The notes below the pieces were generated by a model. The model worked only from the letters and a program-made list of their open reading frames with translations, did no database searches and was not told the origin of the DNA. 64,000 nucleotides of DNA from Streptomyces caelestis. Its GTDB lineage: Bacteria; Actinomycetota; Actinomycetes; Streptomycetales; Streptomycetaceae. Both the position numbers and the translations under genes were made by a program. This document shows positions 49,951-58,935 of the stretch, in pieces (position 1 is the stretch's first letter; the number at the start of each line of letters is the position of its first letter). The stretch is from assembly GCF_014205255.1 (NCBI RefSeq), contig NZ_JACHNE010000001.1:6882001-6946000 (forward strand), given 5' to 3'.

Positions 49951-51164
49951 GGATCGCCATGGTGTCCGAGCACGCGAGCCCCCTCGCCGCGCTCGGCGGC
50001 GTCGACGCAGGCGGCCAGAACGTGTACGTGGCCCGCCTGAGCGAGGAACTGGCCCGGCGCGGCCACGAGGTGACGGTCTACACCCGCCGCGACGCGCCCG
50101 ACCTGCCCGACCGGGTGCCGCTGCCCGGCGGAGCCGTCGTCGAGCACGTGCCCGCCGGACCGGCCGAGCCCGTCCCCAAGGACGAACTGTTCCCGTACAT
50201 GCCCGGCTTCGGCGCCTGGCTGGCGCGCGCCTGGGCCCACGAGCGGCCGGACGTGGTGCACGCCCACTTCTGGATGTCCGGCATGGCCTCCCGGATCGGC
50301 GCCCATCCGCACGGCGTGCCCGTCGTGCAGACCTTCCACGCCCTCGGCACCGTCAAGCGCCGCCATCAGGGCCGGCTCGACACCAGCCCGCCCGAACGTG
50401 TCGGCGTCGAGCGGCAGATCGGCCGCGGCTGCGCCCGCGTCCTGGCCACCTGCACCGACGAGGTGCACGAACTCGCCGAGCTGGGCGTGCCGCGCCGGCA
50501 GGTGTCCGTGGTGCCCTGCGGCGTGGACGCCGAGCACTTCCGGCCTGGCGTACGGTCCGACGGCGTCCCGGCACGCCGCGAGCGGCACCGGCTGCTCGCC
50601 TGCGGCCGGCTCGTCCCGCGCAAGGGCTACGACCAGGCCGTACGGGCCCTCGCCAGGATCCCGGACGCCGAACTGCTCATCGCGGGCGGACCCGCCGCCG
50701 ACCGGCTCGCCGACGACTCCGAGGCGCGACGGCTGCGGCGGCTTGCGCGCAGCACCGGCGTGGCCGACCGGGTCCGGCTGCTCGGCGCGGTCGACCCGGC
50801 CGCCATGCCCGCCCTGATCGGCAGCGCGGACCTGGTGCTGTGCACCCCGGTCTACGAGCCGTTCGGCATCGTGCCGCTGGAGGCGATGGCCTGCGGCGTG
50901 CCCGTCGTCGCCACCGACGTCGGCGGCCACCGCGACAGCGTCGCCGAGGGCACCACGGGCCGGCTCGTCCCGCCGCAGGACCCCGAGTCGATCGCGGCCG
51001 CCGCACGCGAACTCCTCACCGACGACGCACTGTGCCGCCGCTGTGGCAGCGCCGGCCGCGACCGGGTCCTCGCCCACTACACCTGGCGGCGCGTCGCCGA
51101 CGGCGTCGAGCAGGTCCACCGCCATGTCCTCGCCGGACACGCCCAGCAGAAGGAGGTGGCGTGA
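49947..51164 (+). CDS. Glycosyltransferase family 4, 405 aa
   Basis: A classical GT4 enzyme. It opens MRIAMVSEHASPLAALGGVD then AGGQNVYVARLSEELARRGH, has VVHAHFWMSGMASRIGAHP, a donor-domain start LLACGRLVPRKGYDQAVRAL, and the retaining EX7E motif in VYEPFGIVPLEAMACGVPVV. It resembles sucrose-phosphate-synthase-like and mannosyl/glucosyl transferases of actinomycetes. The donor is not known. It shares overlaps with neighbours on both sides. Confidence 0.88.
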   Translation: MRIAMVSEHASPLAALGGVDAGGQNVYVARLSEELARRGHEVTVYTRRDAPDLPDRVPLPGGAVVEHVPAGPAEPVPKDELFPYMPGFGAWLARAWAHERPDVVHAHFWMSGMASRIGAHPHGVPVVQTFHALGTVKRRHQGRLDTSPPERVGVERQIGRGCARVLATCTDEVHELAELGVPRRQVSVVPCGVDAEHFRPGVRSDGVPARRERHRLLACGRLVPRKGYDQAVRALARIPDAELLIAGGPAADRLADDSEARRLRRLARSTGVADRVRLLGAVDPAAMPALIGSADLVLCTPVYEPFGIVPLEAMACGVPVVATDVGGHRDSVAEGTTGRLVPPQDPESIAAAARELLTDDALCRRCGSAGRDRVLAHYTWRRVADGVEQVHRHVLAGHAQQKEVA

Positions 51165-51766
51165 TGACCGTGCACCCGCCCGTCACCGGGCACTGCGACG
51201 AACTCCAGGACGCCCTGACCGCGTTCCGCGCCTCGGCCCACATCACCGAGCGGTGGGGCGAGCACCTGGCGGCCGTGCTCACCGGTGCCGGCCGGCTGCT
51301 GGCCGCGGGCAACGGCGGCAGCGCGGCCCAGGCCCAGCACCTGACCGCCGAACTCGTCGGCCGCTACCGCGACGACCGGCCCGCCTTCTCGGCGATCGCC
51401 CTGCACGCCGACACCTCCAGCACCACCGCCATCGCCAACGACTACGGCGTCGACGAGGTGTTCGCCCGCCAGGTCCGCGCCCACGGCCGTCCCGGCGACG
51501 TCCTGATGCTGCTGTCCACGTCCGGCGCCAGCGCCAACCTGCTGTCCGCCGCGGACGCCGCCCGCGCGGCCGGGGTGCGGGTGTGGGCCCTCACCGGCCC
51601 CGCGCCCAACCCGCTGCTGGCGGGCAGCGACGAGTCCCTGTGCGTCGAGGCGCCGACGGGGGCCACCGTGCAGGAACTGCACCTGGTGGCGGTGCACATG
51701 GTGTGCGCGGCGTTCGACGCGGCGGTGGAACGCGGCACACGGCGTGACGGCGACGGCAGGAGGTGA
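51164..51766 (+). CDS. gmhA: GmhA-type SIS isomerase (sedoheptulose 7-phosphate isomerase), 200 aa
   Basis: A SIS domain with LLAAGNGGSAAQAQHLTAEL, LLSTSGASANLLSAADAARA and the C-terminal TVQELHLVAVHMVCAAFDAA, whose Glu and His match the GmhA active-site positions. It converts sedoheptulose 7-phosphate from the pentose phosphate pathway to D-glycero-D-manno-heptose 7-phosphate, the first committed step. ATG 51164 overlaps the TGA of the GT4 gene; the HldE gene follows 1 nt later. Confidence 0.88.
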   Translation: MTVHPPVTGHCDELQDALTAFRASAHITERWGEHLAAVLTGAGRLLAAGNGGSAAQAQHLTAELVGRYRDDRPAFSAIALHADTSSTTAIANDYGVDEVFARQVRAHGRPGDVLMLLSTSGASANLLSAADAARAAGVRVWALTGPAPNPLLAGSDESLCVEAPTGATVQELHLVAVHMVCAAFDAAVERGTRRDGDGRR

Positions 51767-51767
51767 C

Positions 51768-53132
51768 ATGAACGGCAAGGCACCGCTCGTCGTCGTCGGT
51801 GACGCGCTGCTGGACCGGGACGTGACCGGCCGCGCCGAACGGCTCGCGCCCGACGCGCCCGTGCCGGTCGTCGACGACTGCGGGGAGCGGACCCGGCCCG
51901 GCGGCGCGGCACTCGCCGCCTACCTCGCGGCCCGCGACGGCCGCGACGTCACGCTGGTGGCGGGGGTGGGCGACGACCCGGCCAGCCGCGCACTGCGCCG
52001 CCTCCTGGAACCCTGGCTCACCCTCGTCCCGCTGCCCCTGACCGGCCCCCTGTCCGAGAAGACCCGCGTCCTCGCGCAGGACCGCCCGGTGGTCCGTCTG
52101 GACCGCGGCGCGGGCCGCACCCGCGAGGCCACGGACGCCGCCCGCGAAGCCGTCCGCTCCGCGTCCGCCGTCCTGGTCTCCGACTACGGCCGCGGCACCG
52201 CCGACGCCCTCCGCGACGTCCTCGCCGCCAGCCCGCCACTGGTCTGGGACCCGCACCCGCGCGGCGGTCCGCCCGTGCCCGGCACCCGGCTGGTGACACC
52301 GGCCGAGAAGGAGGCCCACGCCCTCGCCCCACAGGACGGCACCGCGCGCCGGGACCTGCACGCCGCCGCCCGCGACGCCGCCGCCCTGGTACGGCACTGG
52401 CGGGCCGCCGCCGTCGCGGTCACCCTCGGCGCCCGCGGCGCCCTGCTGTCCTACGGTGAGCACCCGCTGCTCGTCCCCGCGCCCGCCACCCACCCCGGCG
52501 ACAGCTGCGGAGCCGGCGACCGGTTCGCCGCGACGGCCGCTGGGCTGCTCGCCGACGGTGTCCTGGTCGCCGAAGCCGTCGAGGGCGCCGTCGCCGCCGC
52601 GACAGGGTTCGTCGCCGCGGGCGGCGCGGCCGCGGTACCGAGCGCGGACGCCGAACCGGCACCCCCGCCCCACGATGACGACCCGCACGCCCTGGCCGCC
52701 CGGGTCCGCGCCGCCCACGGCACGGTCGTCGCCGCCGGCGGCTGCTTCGACCTGCTGCACGCCGGACACGTCGGCCTGCTCCAGGCCGCCCGGCGGCTCG
52801 GCGACTGCCTCGTGGTGTGCGTCAACTCCGACGAGTCGGTACGGCGCCGCAAGGGCGGTGGCCGCCCGGTCAACCCGCTCGCCGACCGGGTCCGGGTCCT
52901 GCGCGCGCTGGCCTGCGTCGACGCGGTCGCCGTCTTCGACGAGGACACCCCCGAGCGGCTCCTGGGCGACCTGCGCCCCGACGTCTGGGTCAAGGGCGGC
53001 GACTACGCGGCCGCCGACCTGCCCGAAGCCGCCCTCCTCCAGGAGTGGGGCGGCCAGGCGGTCCTCCTGCCCTACCTGGACGGCCGCTCCTCGACGGCCC
53101 TCATGGCACGGGCGGCGGAAGGAGCACGATGA
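51768..53132 (+). CDS. hldE: Bifunctional heptose kinase/nucleotidyltransferase HldE, 454 aa
   Basis: Residues about 1-300 are a ribokinase-type domain (VVVGDALLDRDVTGRAERLA, RPGGAALAAYLAARDGRDV and the catalytic-base motif HPGDSCGAGDRFAATAAG). Residues about 320-454 are a cytidylyltransferase-like domain (VVAAGGCFDLLHAGHVGLLQ, VNSDESVRRRKGGGRPVNP). The protein would phosphorylate heptose 7-phosphate at C1 and, after GmhB, activate heptose 1-phosphate with a nucleotide, normally ADP. The two-domain order equals the Gram-negative HldE (RfaE). AGGAGG precedes its start. Confidence 0.9.
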   Translation: MNGKAPLVVVGDALLDRDVTGRAERLAPDAPVPVVDDCGERTRPGGAALAAYLAARDGRDVTLVAGVGDDPASRALRRLLEPWLTLVPLPLTGPLSEKTRVLAQDRPVVRLDRGAGRTREATDAAREAVRSASAVLVSDYGRGTADALRDVLAASPPLVWDPHPRGGPPVPGTRLVTPAEKEAHALAPQDGTARRDLHAAARDAAALVRHWRAAAVAVTLGARGALLSYGEHPLLVPAPATHPGDSCGAGDRFAATAAGLLADGVLVAEAVEGAVAAATGFVAAGGAAAVPSADAEPAPPPHDDDPHALAARVRAAHGTVVAAGGCFDLLHAGHVGLLQAARRLGDCLVVCVNSDESVRRRKGGGRPVNPLADRVRVLRALACVDAVAVFDEDTPERLLGDLRPDVWVKGGDYAAADLPEAALLQEWGGQAVLLPYLDGRSSTALMARAAEGAR

Positions 53133-54196
53133 CCGGCGGTGCGAGGCAGGTACCAGGACGGCACCCGATGAGCGCGGCTGCGGCGGCAGACGCAGAGGGC
53201 ACACGGCAGTCTGCTGACATGACACCGGACACGGCACCTGAACCGACGACCCCTCGCCTCCTCGTCCTGCGCGCCCTGGGCCTCGGCGACCTCCTCGCCG
53301 GTGTCCCCGCCCTGCGCGCCCTGCGGCGGGCCTACCCGAACCACGAACTCGTCCTGGCCGCGCCCGCCGAACTGGCGCCGGTCACGGAGGCGACGGGGGC
53401 CGTGGACCGGCTGCTGCCCGCCTCCGCGCCGGGGCGGGGCGTGCCGCACGCGCTCGACTGGAGCGGTCCGCCCCCGGACGTCGCCGTCGACCTGCACGGC
53501 AACGGACCGCCCAGCCACCGCCTGCTCATGGGGCTGCGCCCGCTGAAGCTGCTCGCCTTCGCCCACCCGGACACGCCCGAGATCGACGGCCCGCCCTGGT
53601 ACGCGGAGGAGCACGAACGCGACCGCTGGTGCCGGCTGCTCCAGGCGTACGGCATCGACGCCGACCCGGGCGACCTGCGCCTGCCCCGCCCGCACACCGC
53701 CTCGCCGGCACCCGGCGCGGTCGTGCTGCATCCCGGCGCCGGGTCCCCCGCCCGCTGCTGGCCCGTCGAGCGGTACGCGGCCGTCGCGGACGAGCTGCGC
53801 GCCCGGGGCCTGCGGGTCGTCGTGACCGGCGGCGCCGATGAGGGCGACCTCGTGGCCCGGCTCGCCAAGCAGGCCGGCCTGCCCGACACCGACGTGTTCG
53901 GCGGCGGCCTCCCGTTCGGCCGGCTGTCCGCGCTCGTGGCGGACGCGTACGCCGTGATCAGCGGCGACACCGGCATCGCCCACCTCGCCGTTGCCCACGC
54001 CACGCGCTCCGTCACCCTCTTCGGCCCGGTCGCACCGAGCCGCTGGGGCCCGCCGCCCGGCCCGCGCCACCGCGCGCTGTGGTACGGCCCGGAAGGCGAC
54101 CCGCACGGCCGCCATCCCGATCCCGCGCTGCTGCGCATCACCCCCGACGACGTCCTGCGCGCCGTCGACGAACTTCCCGGCATCCGACACCCGTGA
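53129..54196 (+). CDS. Second family 9 glycosyltransferase (heptosyltransferase-like), 355 aa
   Basis: GT9 motifs: LLVLRALGLGDLLAGVPALR, VDLHGNGPPSHRLLMGLRPL, AVVLHPGAGSPARCWPVERY and ISGDTGIAHLAVAHATRSVT then LFGPVAPSRWGPP. The N-terminal about 40 residues are a low-complexity extension before the conserved start; an internal ATG at 53219 could also serve. ATG 53129 overlaps the hldE stop and has GGAAGGAG ahead. With the earlier GT9 enzyme, at least two heptose (or related) residues could be added. Confidence 0.86.
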   Translation: MTGGARQVPGRHPMSAAAAADAEGTRQSADMTPDTAPEPTTPRLLVLRALGLGDLLAGVPALRALRRAYPNHELVLAAPAELAPVTEATGAVDRLLPASAPGRGVPHALDWSGPPPDVAVDLHGNGPPSHRLLMGLRPLKLLAFAHPDTPEIDGPPWYAEEHERDRWCRLLQAYGIDADPGDLRLPRPHTASPAPGAVVLHPGAGSPARCWPVERYAAVADELRARGLRVVVTGGADEGDLVARLAKQAGLPDTDVFGGGLPFGRLSALVADAYAVISGDTGIAHLAVAHATRSVTLFGPVAPSRWGPPPGPRHRALWYGPEGDPHGRHPDPALLRITPDDVLRAVDELPGIRHP

Positions 54197-54209
54197 GGGG
54201 CACCGCACG

Positions 54210-55091
54210 ATGACCATCCCGTACCCGGACGCCACGCCCGTCGGCATCGTCATCGCCACCCGCAACCGCTGCGCCGCCCTCGCCGAGGCCCTGAGCCACC
54301 TCGTCGCCCTCCCCGAACGACCCCGGATCCTCGTCGCGGACAACGCCTCCACCGACGACACACGCGTCATGCTCGCCCGCGACTTTCCACAGGTCCAGGT
54401 CCTGGCGCTGCCGTTCAACCACGGCGCCCTGGCGCGCAACCACGGTGCCCGTGCCCTGGACACCCCCTACGTGGCGTTCAGCGACGACGACTCCTGGTGG
54501 GCGCCCGGCGCCCTGACCAGGGCAGCCCGCCTGTTCCAGGAGCATCCGCGGCTCGGCCTCATCGCCGCCCGCACCCTCGTCGGCCCCGGCGCGGACCCCG
54601 ACCCGCTCAACGAGGTGCTCGCCGCCTCGCCCCTCGGGCAGGCCGCCGACCTGCCCGGCACCCAGGTCCTGGGCTTCCTCGCCTGCGCCTCCGTGGTCCG
54701 CCGCAGCGCCTACCTCGACGCGGGCGGCTTCCACCGGCTGCTGTTCTTCGGCGGCGAGGAGACCCTCCTCGCCTACGACATGGCCGCCCGCGGCTGGGGT
54801 GTCACCCACTGTCCGGACGTCGTCGCCCATCACCACCCCGCGCCCTCGCCGCGCACCGGCCGCCCGGTCGTCCAGCGGCGCAACGAACTCCTCACCGCCT
54901 GGCTGCGCCGGCCCGTGCCCTACGCGCTCGCCCGCACCGGAGCTCTCGCCGCCGAGGCCCGGCACGACGACCACGCCCGGCAGGCCCTGCGCGGGACGCT
55001 GGCCCGGCTGCCCGCCGCCCTGCGCGCCCGCAAACCCCTGCCGCCGCACGTCGAGCGGGCCGCGCGCCTGCTGGAGGGAGCCGCCGCATGA
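54210..55091 (+). CDS. Family 2 glycosyltransferase, 293 aa
   Basis: GT-A fold: GIVIATRNRCAALAEALSHL, VADNASTDDTRVML, HGALARNHGARALDTPYVAF, the metal motif SDDDSWWAPGAL and GGFHRLLFFGGEETLLAYDM. It then has AHHHPAPSPRTGRPVVQRRN and an extended C-terminal region. The SDDDSWWAPG motif is shared with the next gene, and the two are clearly paralogous. A short gap of 13 nt separates it from the GT9 gene. Confidence 0.86.
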   Translation: MTIPYPDATPVGIVIATRNRCAALAEALSHLVALPERPRILVADNASTDDTRVMLARDFPQVQVLALPFNHGALARNHGARALDTPYVAFSDDDSWWAPGALTRAARLFQEHPRLGLIAARTLVGPGADPDPLNEVLAASPLGQAADLPGTQVLGFLACASVVRRSAYLDAGGFHRLLFFGGEETLLAYDMAARGWGVTHCPDVVAHHHPAPSPRTGRPVVQRRNELLTAWLRRPVPYALARTGALAAEARHDDHARQALRGTLARLPAALRARKPLPPHVERAARLLEGAAA

Positions 55092-55984
55092 CCGACAGCC
55101 GTACCACCGTCGTCGTCATCACCCACAACCGGCGCCGGGAACTGCTGCGCACGCTCGACCGTCTGGCCGCACTGCCCGAGAACCCACCGGTGATCGTCAC
55201 CGACAACGGCTCCACGGACGGCACAGCCGGCGCCGTCGCCCGTCATCACCCGTGGGTCCGGCTGCTGCGGCCCGGCCGCAACCTCGGCGCCGTGGGCCGC
55301 AACCTGGCGATCCGGCAGGTCAGTACGCCGTACGTCGCCTTCTGCGACGACGACTCCTGGTGGGCGCCGGGCTCGCTGACCGGGGCCGCCGATCTGCTCG
55401 ACCGGCATCCGGCGCTGGGCTCGGTCACGGCCCGGATCGTCGTCGAACCGGACGGCACCGACGACCCCATCGTCGAGGAACTGCGCGACTCGCCCGTCCC
55501 CGGGCCCGATTGGCTGCCCGGACCGGCCCTCGGCTCGTTCCTGGCCGCCGCGACCGTGCTGCGCACCGACGCGTTCCGGACGGCGGGCGGTTTCCATCCG
55601 CGGCTGTGGCTGGGCGGCGAGGAGGAGCTGCTCGCCGCGGACCTGGCGGCCGACGGCTGGTGGCTGACGTACGCCGACCACCTGGTGGTGCACCACCACC
55701 CGTCCGTGGCCCGGGACGCCACCCTGCGCCGGTCCCACGGCATCCGCAACACCCTGTGGTTCACCTGGCTGCGCCGCCCGGCCGGCCCCGCCCTGCGCCG
55801 GACCGTGAACCTGGCCCGCACGGTGCCGCGCGACACCGCGTCCCTGCGCGCCTTCGCCGAAGCGGCGGCCGCCCTGCCGTGGGTCCTGCGCGAACGCCGC
55901 GTCCTCCCGCACGAGGTCGAGTCCCGCCTGCGCCTGCTGGAACCGGCCCAGCGCGCCTCGAAGGCCCGCCGCTACACGGGCTGA
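55088..55984 (+). CDS. Family 2 glycosyltransferase, paralogue of the preceding gene, 298 aa
   Basis: Same domain plan as its neighbour: VVVITHNRRRELLRTLDRLA, VTDNGSTDGTAGAV, CDDDSWWAPGSLTGAADLLD, GGFHPRLWLGGEEELLAADL and VHHHPSVARDATLRRSHGIR. Tandem duplication is the simplest origin. ATG 55088 overlaps the preceding stop. It ends the twelve-gene glycan cluster. Confidence 0.86.
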   Translation: MTDSRTTVVVITHNRRRELLRTLDRLAALPENPPVIVTDNGSTDGTAGAVARHHPWVRLLRPGRNLGAVGRNLAIRQVSTPYVAFCDDDSWWAPGSLTGAADLLDRHPALGSVTARIVVEPDGTDDPIVEELRDSPVPGPDWLPGPALGSFLAAATVLRTDAFRTAGGFHPRLWLGGEEELLAADLAADGWWLTYADHLVVHHHPSVARDATLRRSHGIRNTLWFTWLRRPAGPALRRTVNLARTVPRDTASLRAFAEAAAALPWVLRERRVLPHEVESRLRLLEPAQRASKARRYTG

Positions 55985-56030
55985 ACCCGCACCGGCGGAT
56001 GCGGGGCCGGTCCTCGGATCAGGCGGACGA

Positions 56031-56351
56031 TCAGCCCTCGCACCACCGGCACATCAGCCGGAACACGGCGAACAGCGTCGGCGGCCACAGGACGGCGAAC
56101 GCCCAGATCACCCCCGGTTCGGAGGTGACGATCCCGGCCACCATCAGCCCGACCGACACCGCGAGCAGCACCGCGACGGTCCAGCCGCGGGGGCGGTAGG
56201 AGCCGAGGCGGGCCAGCAGCCGGGCGGGGTCGGGGCGGCGGCTCAGGCGCAGGGTGCGCAGCCGGCGGTCGAGGCGGCGGTCGCGGCGCAGCGCGCGTTC
56301 CATCTCGTCGAGGATGCGCTGCTCGTTCTCGGGAAGTCGGCCGATGGACAC
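56031..56351 (-). CDS. DUF3040-type small membrane protein, 106 aa
   Basis: The N-terminus LPENEQRILDEMERALRRDR is the diagnostic DUF3040 motif, followed by a basic region and two hydrophobic segments (GWTVAVLLAVSVGLMVAGIV and GVIWAFAVLWPPTLFAVFRL). Small actinobacterial inner-membrane proteins of this group have no assigned function. It is convergent with the glycan cluster. Confidence 0.75.
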   Translation of the reverse strand: MSIGRLPENEQRILDEMERALRRDRRLDRRLRTLRLSRRPDPARLLARLGSYRPRGWTVAVLLAVSVGLMVAGIVTSEPGVIWAFAVLWPPTLFAVFRLMCRWCEG

Positions 56352-56458
56352 GCGCTTTCTCCTTCCGGGCGGCCGGACCGTCCTGCGTCCCGAGGGGGAC
56401 GTGCGGCGGGGGACGTACAGCGGGGATTGAGAAGCGGGTGCCCCGTGAGGCCCCGGCG

Positions 56459-57367
56459 TTAACCGGGGACGGGCCGTGCCAGCGCCTCGACGAGCCGGTC
56501 CGCGCTGTCCGGCACGGTGCCTTCACGGAATCCGTCACGGATCTGCCGGGCGGTGACCCGGCCGCCGGTCAGACACCAGTCCCACCAGCGGTCCAACTGC
56601 CGCACGTCCAGCCGCTCGGCGGGCACCAGTGCGGGCCAGCCGCAGGCCCGGGCCTGCGCGGTCATCTTCGCGCCGCCTTCGACCGGGTCGACGGCCAGCA
56701 CCGGGGTGCCGACCCGCAGCGCGATGACCAGCCCGTGCAGCCGGTCGGTGACGACGAGGTCCAGCCGGGCCAGGACGGACTGGAGCTGTGCGGGGGTGGC
56801 ACTGAGATGCCAGTCGTGTGTGTCGAGCCGCGTCTCCAGCTCCAGCCGGCCGCAGTCCTTCCCGGCCAGCCAGCGCGTCACCTCCTCGGCGACCTGTCCG
56901 TGCCGCCGCAGCTCCCCGTACTCGTGCTGCCCGTGCGTCAGGATCACCCCGACGACCGGCCGGGCGGGCGCGTCCGGGGCGCGGGCCGCGAGGTCCTCCA
57001 CCGGCTCGCTGTCCGGCGCGTCCCGGGGCAGCACCCGGTGGAAGCCGGTCACGGCCGGGCTGGCGGGGTCGATCACCGAGGTGCCGACGGCGATCCGCAC
57101 ACAGTGCGCGAACCGCCGGTGCAGCTCCTCGATCTGCGGCCCGTGCAGCGGGCCGCACACGAACACCAGGTGGGAGTAGTCCCCCGGCCACAGCCGGTCC
57201 AGATGCAGTGCCTCGGGACGGAAGCCGGGACTCCAGGCGACGTCGTAGGGGATGCCCGTGCCGAGCAGTACGTCCTCCACCCGGCGCAGGGCCAGCACGT
57301 CCCCGGCGGTCGCCTCCCCGTCCCGGAAGCTGAACCACCCGGTCAGCAGAACCTTGCGCGGTCGCAT
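56459..57367 (-). CDS. Polysaccharide pyruvyltransferase-like protein, about 302 aa
   Basis: Begins MRPRKVLLTGWFSFRDGEAT and shows the GT-B-like features of the family: AGDVLALRRVEDVLLGTGIP, VFVCGPLHGPQIEELHRRFA, VVTDRLHGLVIALRVGTPVL and AVDPVEGGAKMTAQARACGW. The DRLHG(L/I) motif with the histidine is the strongest marker. It could ketal-link pyruvate to a sugar of a surface glycan, perhaps the product of the adjacent cluster. The frame is open to an ATG at 57406; the start at 57367 matches the conserved N-terminus but neither has a strong ribosome site. Confidence 0.7.
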   Translation of the reverse strand: MRPRKVLLTGWFSFRDGEATAGDVLALRRVEDVLLGTGIPYDVAWSPGFRPEALHLDRLWPGDYSHLVFVCGPLHGPQIEELHRRFAHCVRIAVGTSVIDPASPAVTGFHRVLPRDAPDSEPVEDLAARAPDAPARPVVGVILTHGQHEYGELRRHGQVAEEVTRWLAGKDCGRLELETRLDTHDWHLSATPAQLQSVLARLDLVVTDRLHGLVIALRVGTPVLAVDPVEGGAKMTAQARACGWPALVPAERLDVRQLDRWWDWCLTGGRVTARQIRDGFREGTVPDSADRLVEALARPVPG

Positions 57368-57446
57368 GCCGTCTTGTGTGTGCACATGCCCTGAGTGCCC
57401 GCCCATCGGGAAGACAATCAGGGCATTACGGGCGAATGTCCTGTGG

Positions 57447-58898
57447 TCACTGGGCGTAGAAAGTGGCGTCCGCCCGGTCGGTCGCCGTGCTCACCGCCTG
57501 CACGTTCAGCAGGTACTCCCAGTGTCGGACGTATCGCCCCGGGTAGTTGTACGACTCGTACGAGACGCCCGCCGAGTCGGCCAGCCCGGCGCGCCGGTGG
57601 AAGGTGGCGTCGGACGCGAACTGCGCGCTGCCGTCGTTCCTCTCCAGCCACACCTCGAAGTTCTTGTGCCGCAGGTAGTAGCCGGGGAGGTTGGCCGACT
57701 CCAGCGAGACGGTGCCGCTGCCGGCCAGTCCGGGCACGACCCGGAACTGCGAGTCGGCGAGCTTGGTGACGTTCGCCTCGATCCGGGCCCGGTAGTCGTA
57801 GTGGCGGATGAACCGGTCCGGGAAGTTGTACGAGGAGAAGCGCTGCGGGGTGACGCCGTCGGCCACGGGGATGCCGAAGTTCGGGGTGCCGTCGGCGTTC
57901 CAGTAGACCTTCTGCACACGGGTGCGGCGGTTGGGGTCGTTGAGCGGGTCGCCGCTGATGTCCTTGTAGCTGCGGTCGTGGTAGACGAGGATGTCGCTCT
58001 TCCCGTCCTCGGAGACGGTGAAGGAGTTGTGGCCCGGACCGTACTGGCTGGTCGCGGCGCTGCTGGCGAACACCGGGGTGGGGCTCTTGCTCCAGGACGC
58101 CTGGCTGAGCAGGTTCGCGCTCGCGGAGGCGGTGAGCATGCCCAGGCAGTAGTTGCTGTCGGTGGCGCTGGCGGAGTACGTCATGAACACCTTGCCGCCG
58201 CGCTGGATGACCGCCGGGCCCTCGTTGACCTTGAAGCCGACGGTCTCCCAGGAGTAGGTGGGCCGCGACAGCATCACCGGGGTGCCGGTGATCGTCCAGG
58301 GGTTGGCCATCCTCGCGAGGTAGACGTCGGTGTTGTTGTTCACGGACGGGTCGCGCTGGGCCCAGGCCAGGTAGCGCACGCCGTTCACGACGAACGTGGT
58401 GGCGTCCAGGGAGAAGCTCTCCCACTGGGTCTTGATCTGCCCCTTCTCGGTCCAGGTGGCGGTGAGCGGGTTGGCGCCCGTGCCCTCCAGGACGTACATG
58501 CGGATCGCCCATATGTCGTTCGTGGCGCCCGCCGCGAAGTACACGTACCACTTGCCGTCGATGAAGTGGATCTCCGGCGCCCAGATGTGGGCCCCCATCA
58601 CGCCACTGGCGTGCTTGGTCCAGATGGTCGTCTCGGAGGCCGACTTCAGCCCCTGGATGGTGGTGGCCCGGCGCAGCACGATGCGGTCGTACTCGGGGAC
58701 GGTCGCGGTGAAGTAGTAGTAGCCGTCGGTGTGCTTGAAGATGTGCGGGTCGGCCCGCTTCTCCGCGATCGGGTTGGTGTACGTGACGCCGGGGGAGTCG
58801 GGCACGGCGGCCTGCGCGGGCGCGCCCGTGAGGCAGGTCGCGAGGGCGACGAGGACGGCCAGGAGCAGCCGCAGAGCATTGCGTCTCTTACGTCTCAA
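57447..58898 (-). CDS. Secreted GH43 alpha-L-arabinofuranosidase-like enzyme with CBM42, 483 aa
   Basis: A Sec signal peptide (LLLAVLVALATCLTGAPAQAA) precedes a five-bladed GH43 domain. The likely base is D50 (RADPHIF), the pKa-modulating residue D165 (SLDATTF) and the acid E226 (KVNEGPA). From about residue 345 an AbfB/CBM42 module follows, with its internal repeat visible as RFSSYNFPDRFIRHYDYRAR, ESANLPGYYLRHKNFEVWLE and ESYNYPGRYVRHWEYLLNVQ. This architecture equals characterised Streptomyces exo-1,5-alpha-L-arabinofuranosidases. It degrades arabinan or arabinoxylan outside the cell. Confidence 0.87.
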   Translation of the reverse strand: MRRKRRNALRLLLAVLVALATCLTGAPAQAAVPDSPGVTYTNPIAEKRADPHIFKHTDGYYYFTATVPEYDRIVLRRATTIQGLKSASETTIWTKHASGVMGAHIWAPEIHFIDGKWYVYFAAGATNDIWAIRMYVLEGTGANPLTATWTEKGQIKTQWESFSLDATTFVVNGVRYLAWAQRDPSVNNNTDVYLARMANPWTITGTPVMLSRPTYSWETVGFKVNEGPAVIQRGGKVFMTYSASATDSNYCLGMLTASASANLLSQASWSKSPTPVFASSAATSQYGPGHNSFTVSEDGKSDILVYHDRSYKDISGDPLNDPNRRTRVQKVYWNADGTPNFGIPVADGVTPQRFSSYNFPDRFIRHYDYRARIEANVTKLADSQFRVVPGLAGSGTVSLESANLPGYYLRHKNFEVWLERNDGSAQFASDATFHRRAGLADSAGVSYESYNYPGRYVRHWEYLLNVQAVSTATDRADATFYAQ

Positions 58899-58935
58899 GG
58901 GAGTTCTCCGGATCAGAAGGGGAGTGATCAGGTGG